From an uncultured Bacteroidaceae bacterium (GTDB lineage: Bacteria; Bacteroidota; Bacteroidia; Bacteroidales; Bacteroidaceae): a stretch of 48,234 nucleotides of DNA. Both the position numbers and the translations under genes were made by a program. Below, one piece after another: positions 39,535-46,185 of this stretch; position 1 is the first letter of the stretch, and each line of letters starts with the position of its first letter. The stretch covers positions 117,733 to 165,966 of the forward strand of contig CAJOJD010000002.1 of NCBI GenBank assembly GCA_905234745.1, read 5' to 3'. The notes under the pieces are model-generated. The model was not told the origin of the DNA and searched no databases. It was given only the letters and a program-made list of their open reading frames with translations.

Positions 39535-41493
39535 ATGTCACAAGTCACCCCTACCAACCTCAAACAACTTACCGGGAGATATCTGAAATACCTTCCCGTT
39601 CTCCTGGCATTGATTATTTGGTTTGTACTGATACTCAAAGAACAGTATTATCTCAGAAAAGTCGAAGATTTATCCCTGTTCCTGTTTGACAGACAGTTCA
39701 TACTGGACAGTTTCAGGAATCCCGGCGGTTTTCTTGGATTAGTGGGGGCCTTCCTGACACAGTTTCTTCATATTCCATGGCTGGGATCTCTGATCTGGGT
39801 GGCTCTGTTGCTTCTTGCATACCATATTACGGTCAAATCCCTAAGTATTCCCGCCGCCATGGCTCCGCTGGCTATGATTCCTATTGCCTTGCTGGTAATC
39901 GGCAACATGTCGCTTGGTTACGGAGTATTCATCATGAGGGAACAGGATCATTTCTTCTCTCCCGTATTGGGATATATGGTATCACTCATCCCATTGGTCG
40001 CAACAAGACGTTTCAATGCAACGTGGGGCAAGATTTGCATCCTGACTGTCTGGGCCATTGCCGGCTTTATGGCCTTTGGTACTTACTCATTGACAGGCGT
40101 CCTTGTCGCAGCATTCTACACAATGATGCAGAATGACTCCCCCGGCAAGGTTAAGATTGCTATGGTCATATCGGCCATCGCCCTTGTCATAATCGTACCT
40201 TTGGTTATTTATCCGGCCTATACGTCTTACAGGCTTGTAGACAGCTGGACTGCCGGACTGCCGACCTCATCCGAAGACGAATGGATCCGTCCCGTCAGGA
40301 CACCATTCCAGTTGGCTCTACTGTGTCAGATCCTTCTTGCTTGGCTGTCCGGCCTGTTATCCCGTATGAAATCGTCCGATGCAAAAACGCTGTTTATAGG
40401 CTGTTCCGCATATATTGCCGTTATTGCAGCAGTCTGGGGATTCTGGTTCAAGGATGAACTCTTTCATACCGAACTTGCCATGTCGCACGCCGTTGACAAT
40501 TGCGACTGGGGGCGCACCGTCAGCATCTTCCGTGATGCCGTAAAATCCCACGAAAAGTCCGACGCCAGAACTTATGCGGCACGAACCCGAAAGATAGCAT
40601 CGGCTCACTCCGATGATGAGATTGCCGATATCGTGGATAAATATAAAAACCGGTTTTACGAGCCCACACGTACAATGATTCTGTACCGTGACCTGGCACT
40701 GCTTAAGACAAACCGCGCCCTTGACGAATCATTTTCCATGAAGAACGGCAGCCGTCTGCAGAAATCCAGGACACAATTATCCATGGCTCTCCAATCCGGC
40801 AAACAACTGTACCTGCATTACGGACTCGTAAACATGTGTTACAGATGGTGCCTGGAAGACGCCGTTGAACAGGGTTGGAGCAACAGCACAATCAAGTATA
40901 TCACCATGCATGCCATGACGATCGGGGATTACAGTCTGGCACGCAAAAGCATAAACAAACTGGAAAAGACCCTTTTCTACCGTAAATGGGCAGATTCTCA
41001 GCTGGCTCTGCTGTCAGATACAGCCTCCATATCTTCAAATGAACCGTATAAGAGCATCTTACCTTACATGTGTTTTGAAGACATGATGTCTAACGACCTG
41101 ATGAAGTCAGAGACATTCATCATCAATCACTTCCTTGGTCCGCAGCCTTCGGCCGCGACTCCGGAATATGATAGGGCGGCCCTGCTCTTTGCCATGCACA
41201 TCCAGGATATACGCCGTTTTTGGGAGAGATTGCTGTATTATGTAGATTCAAATGATTTCAAATCATTGCCACGTTCCGTTCAGGAAGCGGCTATATTATA
41301 CAGCTCTCTTGAAAAGAGGAACAATCCGCTTCCGTTGGATGACAGGATAAAGGAGAGTTATGATGCCTTCAACCGATATGTGCAAAGCCATCCCATACGC
41401 AGCATGAAGGAATCCGATTACACCTACTGTCAGAAGTACGGCAAGACCTTCTACTATTTTTACTACTTTGTAAGAGACCTGCAAACATACTGA
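39535..41493 (+). CDS. Polytopic membrane protein with C-terminal helical domain (possibly DUF6057)
   Basis: This 652-residue inner-membrane protein has about nine to ten hydrophobic segments in its first 340 residues (YLPVLLALIIWFVLILKEQ, SLIWVALLLLAYHITV, APLAMIPIALLVIGNMSL, ICILTVWAIAGFMAF, IAMVISAIALVIIVPLVIY, FIGCSAYIAVIAAVWGFWF). The remaining 310 residues are soluble and helical with a TPR-like feel (LARKSINKLEKTLFYRKWAD). ATG 39535 (MSQVTPTNLKQ) is chosen; the open frame upstream runs through the promoter region. It resembles a Bacteroidota family I would tentatively name DUF6057; I am not certain. It is followed after 2 bases by the PD40 lipoprotein, then by an amidase, so it likely acts in the envelope. 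Confidence 0.75.
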   Translation: MSQVTPTNLKQLTGRYLKYLPVLLALIIWFVLILKEQYYLRKVEDLSLFLFDRQFILDSFRNPGGFLGLVGAFLTQFLHIPWLGSLIWVALLLLAYHITVKSLSIPAAMAPLAMIPIALLVIGNMSLGYGVFIMREQDHFFSPVLGYMVSLIPLVATRRFNATWGKICILTVWAIAGFMAFGTYSLTGVLVAAFYTMMQNDSPGKVKIAMVISAIALVIIVPLVIYPAYTSYRLVDSWTAGLPTSSEDEWIRPVRTPFQLALLCQILLAWLSGLLSRMKSSDAKTLFIGCSAYIAVIAAVWGFWFKDELFHTELAMSHAVDNCDWGRTVSIFRDAVKSHEKSDARTYAARTRKIASAHSDDEIADIVDKYKNRFYEPTRTMILYRDLALLKTNRALDESFSMKNGSRLQKSRTQLSMALQSGKQLYLHYGLVNMCYRWCLEDAVEQGWSNSTIKYITMHAMTIGDYSLARKSINKLEKTLFYRKWADSQLALLSDTASISSNEPYKSILPYMCFEDMMSNDLMKSETFIINHFLGPQPSAATPEYDRAALLFAMHIQDIRRFWERLLYYVDSNDFKSLPRSVQEAAILYSSLEKRNNPLPLDDRIKESYDAFNRYVQSHPIRSMKESDYTYCQKYGKTFYYFYYFVRDLQTY

Positions 41494-41495
41494 TT

Positions 41496-42980
41496 ATGAA
41501 GCACTGTTTTATTATCTCGACCGCATTGGCGTTCCTTGTCGGCTGTACCGGAGTTCCGACTCAGTTCACCCGGCTTGAAACTCCCCCTACTATATTTCCG
41601 GATTATACAGACGTTGTGATACCCTCCAATATAGCTCCTCTCAATTTCCGGATTGAAGAGAAGGGAGACAAATACGTTACCGTCATCACTTCCGGTTTCG
41701 GTAAGACCGTAATAAGAGGTGAAAAAGTAATTATACCTGCAAAAAAATGGGAGGAGCTCAAGAAGAACGGTCAGATGGCAGTACAAGTGTACGTTATGGG
41801 CAAAAGCGGCTGGCAAGGTTACAGGCAGTTCACCATAACCCCATCCGATGTAATCGACCCCTACATATCTTACCGGGTCATAATGCCATCCGTGGAGTGC
41901 TATGAAAGGCTCAGCATAAACCAGCGCAATCTGACATCATTCAAAGAGAAGGTCATTTACGCCAATCAGATGGTACAGAACGGCAAAAACGGACAGTGCA
42001 TAAACTGTCACCACTACAGGAACTACACCACCGACAACATGCAGTTCCACTTACGCCAGTATCTGGGCGGAACTATCCTGGTAACAGACGGTCAGATGCA
42101 TAAGATAAACCTTAAGACCGATTCTACGATATCGGCCGGCGTCTATCCCGCTTGGCATCCCACGCATGACTATATAGCATACTCTACGAACAAGACCCAC
42201 CAGTCAATCCACACATTAGACCACAACCGCATTGAAGTGGCCGATGAGGAGAGTGACCTTATACTGTACGATATCAAAAACGGAGCTGTCAGCATAATAG
42301 AGAACGACTCCCTGAAGTTTGAATGTTTTCCGGCATGGTCACCCGACGGACATATGCTCTATTATGTATCCGCCGATTATGACTCCCCGTTTGACAGCGA
42401 ACGAAGGGACAAGGTTTTTCTGGACAGCCGCGAAATCAGGTATGACATTTACCGCAAACCATTTGATCCCGAAACCCGCACTTGGGGGAAATCCGAACCG
42501 GTTTTCATGGCTTCAAAAGACAAGCTCAGCGCAACTCTTCCAAGAGTATCGCCCGATGGGCAATGGCTTCTATTCTCAGCTGCGCCTTACGGAATCTTCC
42601 ACATATGGCACAGGGAATCAGAACTATGGATAATGAACCTTAAGGACGGATCGGCACGATGTGCAGAAGAACTCAACAGCCCCGAAGTTGAAAGTTATCA
42701 TTCCTGGTCCTCAAACGGCAAATGGGTATTGTTCAGCACACGACGTGAGGATGGAGCATTCACCCGTCTGTACCTGGCTCATTTCAACGACGACGGCAGT
42801 TTCTCCAAACCGTTTGCACTTCCGCAGCGCGACCCCGATTTCAACCGCAGTTTCATGTACTCGTTCAACATACCTGAGTTCATGATAGAACCGGTACACA
42901 TAACACCCAGACAGTTTGCTTCATTCATATCAAGCACTGCAGCAACTCCTTCCCGATATGAATCAAAGAAAGGACAATGA
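41496..42980 (+). CDS. PD40/TolB-like beta-propeller lipoprotein with CxxCH motif
   Basis: This 494-residue lipoprotein (signal MKHCFIISTALAFLVGC, lipobox LVGC, Cys17) has WD40-like PD40 repeats: VYPAWHPTHDYIAYSTN, FPAWSPDGHMLYYVSAD, PRVSPDGQWLLFSAA and HSWSSNGKWVLFSTRR. These make a TolB-type beta-propeller. Residues 168-172 read CINCH, a c-type haem-attachment motif, in the setting GQCINCHHYRNY between an N-terminal domain and the propeller. Its C-terminus overlaps the amidase start in ATGA. The protein would be periplasmic and membrane anchored. Haem binding is possible but unproven; the CxxCH could also bind metal. The partner proteins are probably the neighbours. Confidence 0.8.
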   Translation: MKHCFIISTALAFLVGCTGVPTQFTRLETPPTIFPDYTDVVIPSNIAPLNFRIEEKGDKYVTVITSGFGKTVIRGEKVIIPAKKWEELKKNGQMAVQVYVMGKSGWQGYRQFTITPSDVIDPYISYRVIMPSVECYERLSINQRNLTSFKEKVIYANQMVQNGKNGQCINCHHYRNYTTDNMQFHLRQYLGGTILVTDGQMHKINLKTDSTISAGVYPAWHPTHDYIAYSTNKTHQSIHTLDHNRIEVADEESDLILYDIKNGAVSIIENDSLKFECFPAWSPDGHMLYYVSADYDSPFDSERRDKVFLDSREIRYDIYRKPFDPETRTWGKSEPVFMASKDKLSATLPRVSPDGQWLLFSAAPYGIFHIWHRESELWIMNLKDGSARCAEELNSPEVESYHSWSSNGKWVLFSTRREDGAFTRLYLAHFNDDGSFSKPFALPQRDPDFNRSFMYSFNIPEFMIEPVHITPRQFASFISSTAATPSRYESKKGQ

Positions 42981-44086
42981 TAATGGCTCACAGAAAAATA
43001 TGGATTCTTATAACGGCAGCACTCCTGATTGCGGCGATGCCGGTTCAAGCTGTTGACAAAGACGGCAATTTCATCCTTGTGATCGATGCCGGACACGGAG
43101 GCAAGGACCCGGGTGCCGTGAACGGCAAGAGTCAGGAGAAAACCATAAACCTGAACATTGCGCTCAAGATGGGCAAGCTCATTGAGGAGAACTGCAAGAA
43201 CGTCAAGGTCATCTACACCCGTAAGACCGATGTGTTCGTCGAGTTGTACAAACGTGCCGACATAGCCAACAAGGCCGGAGCCGATATGTTCATATCGGTC
43301 CACACCAACTCAGCCAAGAACAAAAGCGCCAACGGAGCCGAGACCTACCTGCTGGGTGTTGAGGAGAACCGCACGAGCGCCAACCTGAACGCCGCCCTTG
43401 AGGAGAACAAGGCCATCCTTCTGGAGAATGACTACCAGACACACTACGAAGGATATGACCCGAACAGCCCGGAGAGCATGATAATCTTTGAGTTCATGCA
43501 GAACGAGTACCAGAAGGAGAGCCTCAAGATGGCCTCATTCACGCAGAATCAGATGGTAAGCACCGCCAAGCGCCCCGACCGCGGCGTACATCAGGCCGGT
43601 TATCTGGTCTTGTGGAAAAGCACCATGCCCAGCATCCTCATAGAACTGGGATTCATATCCAATGACAACGAATGCAAATACCTGACCTCACAGAAAGGAA
43701 TTGACGAGATGAGCAACAGCCTGTACCTTGCATTCTGCGAGTATCTGGATTACCACAACAAACTTCTTGAGAAGGCCGTTCCGGTAACGCAGGCCATCGG
43801 CAACAAGGGGGCCGATAAGGAACTGCCCGTATACAAGGTTCAGTTCATGAGCCTCAAGAAACCGCTCAAGGAGAACGACAAACGTCTCACTGCATATCCC
43901 AATGTCTCCTACTACACCGAGAACGGAACATGCAAGTACACCTGCGGTGACACCACCGATTATGATGCCATTCAGGAGACGAAGAAGGAGGTCCAGAAAA
44001 AGTATAAGGACGCGTTCGTAATTGCCGTCTATCAAGGCGAAAGAATCACCGTAAAAAAGGCTCGCGAAATAAGCGGGAAAAACTAA
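42977..44086 (+). CDS. N-acetylmuramoyl-L-alanine amidase
   Basis: This 369-residue secreted Amidase_3 enzyme cuts the bond between muramic acid and the peptide in peptidoglycan. The signal peptide is IWILITAALLIAAMPVQA. Zn ligands are seen as His in VIDAGHGGKDPGA, Glu in KSQEKTINLNIALK and His in FISVHTNSA, and the catalytic Glu in ILIELGFISNDNE. The last 100 residues after NKLLEKAVPVTQAI look like a small SPOR-like domain (VYKVQFMSLKKPLKEN, then AFVIAVYQGERIT). Start ATG 42977 overlaps the PD40 stop in ATGA; ATG 42983 is possible too. Cell separation is the likely role. Confidence 0.94.
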   Translation: MIMAHRKIWILITAALLIAAMPVQAVDKDGNFILVIDAGHGGKDPGAVNGKSQEKTINLNIALKMGKLIEENCKNVKVIYTRKTDVFVELYKRADIANKAGADMFISVHTNSAKNKSANGAETYLLGVEENRTSANLNAALEENKAILLENDYQTHYEGYDPNSPESMIIFEFMQNEYQKESLKMASFTQNQMVSTAKRPDRGVHQAGYLVLWKSTMPSILIELGFISNDNECKYLTSQKGIDEMSNSLYLAFCEYLDYHNKLLEKAVPVTQAIGNKGADKELPVYKVQFMSLKKPLKENDKRLTAYPNVSYYTENGTCKYTCGDTTDYDAIQETKKEVQKKYKDAFVIAVYQGERITVKKAREISGKN

Positions 44087-44107
44087 AAATATTCCTTTTT
44101 TATACAC

Positions 44108-44166
44108 CGGAATTAAGCTCGCCTTTTTAGATATAGTCTAAATAGAGCTTTAATTCCGTTTTTTTT
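44108..44166 (+). terminator. Terminator of the amidase operon
   Basis: A long stem pairs CGGAATTAAGCTC (44108-44120) with GAGCTTTAATTCCG (44145-44158, one bulged T). An inner TTTAGA/TCTAAA pair lies within it. It is followed by eight T residues (44159-44166). It starts 22 bases after the amidase stop codon. Confidence 0.9.
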
Positions 44167-44243
44167 CCGGTCAATTGAAAAGCGCGTTTTGGCATACCTT
44201 CAAAAAGGGTAAACCAGACCGCAAAAAAGCGCTCCTTAAAGAG

Positions 44244-44307
44244 TTATCAACAGGTTAACTCTCTGATTATCAAGAGTAATATAAAAATCAATAGTGTCTT
44301 ATCAACT
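44244..44307 (+). other. Cluster of DnaA-box-like sequences upstream of dnaA
   Basis: TTATCAACA (44244-44252), TTATCAAGA (44267-44275) and TTATCAACT (44299-44307) lie in the same orientation in a region free of genes from 44087 to 44466. A fourth, TTGTCAACT (44402-44410), is in the dnaA promoter. They are one to three bases away from the E. coli box TTATCCACA. Autoregulation of dnaA or part of oriC are both possible. No GC-skew calculation was possible here. Confidence 0.5.
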
Positions 44308-44381
44308 ATTTTGATGCCATTTTCCAAGTGCCTAATTCCCAACATCTTACGAAAGACAAATTTTGGGGTCACCGGATCGTG

Positions 44382-44413
44382 TTTGTTTAATTGAAATAAG
44401 ATTGTCAACTTTG
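44382..44413 (+). promoter_or_regulatory. dnaA promoter
   Basis: TTTG (44382-44385), a 20-base spacer and CAACTTTG (44406-44413, one base off TAnnTTTG) fit the Bacteroidota promoter well. The DnaA-box-like TTGTCAACT (44402-44410) overlaps the minus-7 element. Transcription from near 44420 favours ATG 44467 as the start of dnaA. Confidence 0.6.
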
Positions 44414-44466
44414 CAAAGCAGTTGATGGAAAGACACCGAATAGTCCGACCAATCCAACCTAAAAAT

Positions 44467-45864
44467 ATGACAGGGACTGAACTAAAAAACCAATGGAGCT
44501 TATGTCTGGATTTCATCCGTGACAACGTACCGAATACAGTATTCGATACGTGGTTCTCGGTTACTGAGCCAGTATCGCTGGAGAACGGCGAACTGCTCCT
44601 CCAGGTTCCCAGTCCGTTTGTATATGAGTACCTTGAGCAGAACTGCCTGAACGTCATCAAGGCTGCTATTATAAAGGTATTCGGAAAGGGCACAAAACTG
44701 TCATACAGCATCCTCACCGACAAGGAGAACAACATCACCCAGAACATCAGTTCAGCCGATACCTTATCTAATATTAAGGGAACGGCCGATACCGGTAACA
44801 GGGCACCGTCAGTAAACGACGCTCCCCTGGTTCAGGACCTCAATCCGCAACTTGATCCCAACTACAGTTTTGAGAACTTCGTTGAGGGAACCAGCAACAA
44901 ACTGGCCCGCACAGCCGGTGAGACCATTGCCCTGAATCCTGCAGGCAGCGCATTCAATCCTCTTTTCATTTACGGATCATCGGGCGTCGGCAAGACCCAT
45001 CTTGCAACCGCCATCGGCCGTAAAGTAAAGGAACTGCATCCTGAAAAGAGAGTGCTGTACGTATCGGCCCACCTGTTCATGGTTCAATACACTGATGCTG
45101 CAAGAAACAACACGGTCAACGACTTCATTCATTTCTATCAGTCAATTGATGTCCTCATCATTGATGATATGCAGGAGTTGACGGGTTACACAAAGACACA
45201 GAACACATTTTTCCATATTTTCAACTATCTGCACCTTAACCACAAGCAGCTCATCATGACGAGCGACCGTCCTCCAAAGGATATGAAAGACCTTGAGGAG
45301 CGTCTGATCACCCGATTCAAATGGGGCTTGGTGGCTGAGTTGGAACGTCCGGACCTGAATCTCCGTAAGGACATACTGCGCGACAAGACAAGACGTGACG
45401 GTATAACTTTCCCGGAGCCGGTAATCGAATACATAGCCGATAAGGTTAGGGATAATGTTCGCGACCTGGAGGGTGTGATTGTCTCACTCATGGCATACTC
45501 GACAATCTACGGCAAGGAGATTGACCTGAATCTTACCCATGAGGTAATAGACAAGAGCCAGCATCACGAGCAGAAACCCATCACAATCGAATCGATTATC
45601 ACAAAAGTCTGCGACTATTTTAACATCGACGAGTCATCCGTACAGTCCAAATCACGTAAGCATGAGATCGTCCAGGCAAGACAGATAAGCATGTATCTGG
45701 CCAAAAAGTATCTGGATTACTCAACATCAAAGATTGGAGCGTACATTGGAAAGCGCGATCATGCCACAGTTCTGCACGCCTGCAATATGGTTCGTGACCA
45801 GATTCAGGTAGACAAGAACTTCAAGGCCGATATGGAAAATATCGAAAGCGGACTCCGTTGCTGA
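44467..45864 (+). CDS. dnaA: Chromosomal replication initiator DnaA
   Basis: DnaA binds oriC and melts it to start replication. The 465-residue protein begins MTGTELKNQWSLCLDFIRDN, which is the domain I start (NTVFDTWFS). The AAA+ domain III has FNPLFIYGSSGVGKTHLATA (Walker A), VLIIDDMQELTG (Walker B) and LITRFKWGLVAELERPD. Domain IV ends with the box-recognition signature KIGAYIGKRDHATVLHAC. ATG 44425 would be only about five bases from the transcription start and adds a segment not seen in relatives, so 44467 is preferred. A terminator follows, then nrdJ. Confidence 0.96.
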   Translation: MTGTELKNQWSLCLDFIRDNVPNTVFDTWFSVTEPVSLENGELLLQVPSPFVYEYLEQNCLNVIKAAIIKVFGKGTKLSYSILTDKENNITQNISSADTLSNIKGTADTGNRAPSVNDAPLVQDLNPQLDPNYSFENFVEGTSNKLARTAGETIALNPAGSAFNPLFIYGSSGVGKTHLATAIGRKVKELHPEKRVLYVSAHLFMVQYTDAARNNTVNDFIHFYQSIDVLIIDDMQELTGYTKTQNTFFHIFNYLHLNHKQLIMTSDRPPKDMKDLEERLITRFKWGLVAELERPDLNLRKDILRDKTRRDGITFPEPVIEYIADKVRDNVRDLEGVIVSLMAYSTIYGKEIDLNLTHEVIDKSQHHEQKPITIESIITKVCDYFNIDESSVQSKSRKHEIVQARQISMYLAKKYLDYSTSKIGAYIGKRDHATVLHACNMVRDQIQVDKNFKADMENIESGLRC

Positions 45865-45888
45865 TATTTAAGGACTCAGTAGTTGATT

Positions 45889-45918
45889 AAAGCGGTGATT
45901 CATTCACCGCTTTTTTAT
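45889..45918 (+). terminator. dnaA terminator
   Basis: A perfect 10-bp stem AAAGCGGTGA (45889-45898) / TCACCGCTTT (45904-45913) with loop TTCAT is followed by TTTATTTTAAT. It lies 24 bases after the dnaA stop. Confidence 0.9.
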
Positions 45919-45977
45919 TTTAATACAATTCCCATTCATAACAACTCAATAACCCATCCGGCCATCCATATTTTCCG

Positions 45978-46005
45978 TTTTGGAAAACTTTTTGCATTTC
46001 CAAAA
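45978..46005. repeat. 9-bp inverted repeat TTTTGGAAA / TTTCCAAAA upstream of nrdJ
   Basis: TTTTGGAAA (45978-45986) and TTTCCAAAA (45997-46005) are exact reverse complements 10 bases apart. The related TTTTCC (45971-45976) lies just left, and TTGGAAACGGGAAAC follows at 46040. The 321 bases between dnaA and nrdJ hold no gene; apart from the terminator, this repeat, the promoter and the leader hairpin I see only AT-rich sequence. Confidence 0.5.
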
Positions 46006-46110
46006 TTCTTATAAACTTGATTATCAGCTATTTCGCTCTTGGAAACGGGAAACTTTCATTTTTGACAGAATTTTATTTTGCAAACATTAGTTTATATCTG
46101 ACACATTATA

Positions 46111-46118
46111 TACATTTG
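46111..46118 (+). promoter_or_regulatory. nrdJ minus-7 element
   Basis: TACATTTG matches TAnnTTTG exactly. Transcription would begin near 46125, giving a leader of about 60 bases. No TTTG is seen at minus-33 distance. Confidence 0.5.
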
Positions 46119-46129
46119 TGATGCTGTTA

Positions 46130-46156
46130 CCAATCTCCCGATTGGACATCTTTTTT
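46130..46156 (+). other. Hairpin with T-run in the nrdJ leader, possible attenuator
   Basis: CCAATC (46130-46135) pairs with GATTGG (46140-46145) around TCCC, with six T residues at 46151-46156 five bases later. It lies in the presumed 5' leader, close to the first transcribed base. The stem is short, so it may only partly stop RNA polymerase or may protect the message end. Confidence 0.4.
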
Positions 46157-46185
46157 GCGCATACATCAAACAAGTATTATTATAA

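Noticed and set aside
46101-46118. ACACATTATATACATT as an NrdR box
   Set aside because: Only half of the 16-bp NrdR consensus is matched and there is no second box at the usual spacing.
45919-46185. Cobalamin riboswitch in front of the B12-dependent nrdJ
   Set aside because: No B12 box (GCCACTG-like) was seen and the transcribed leader is about 60 bases.
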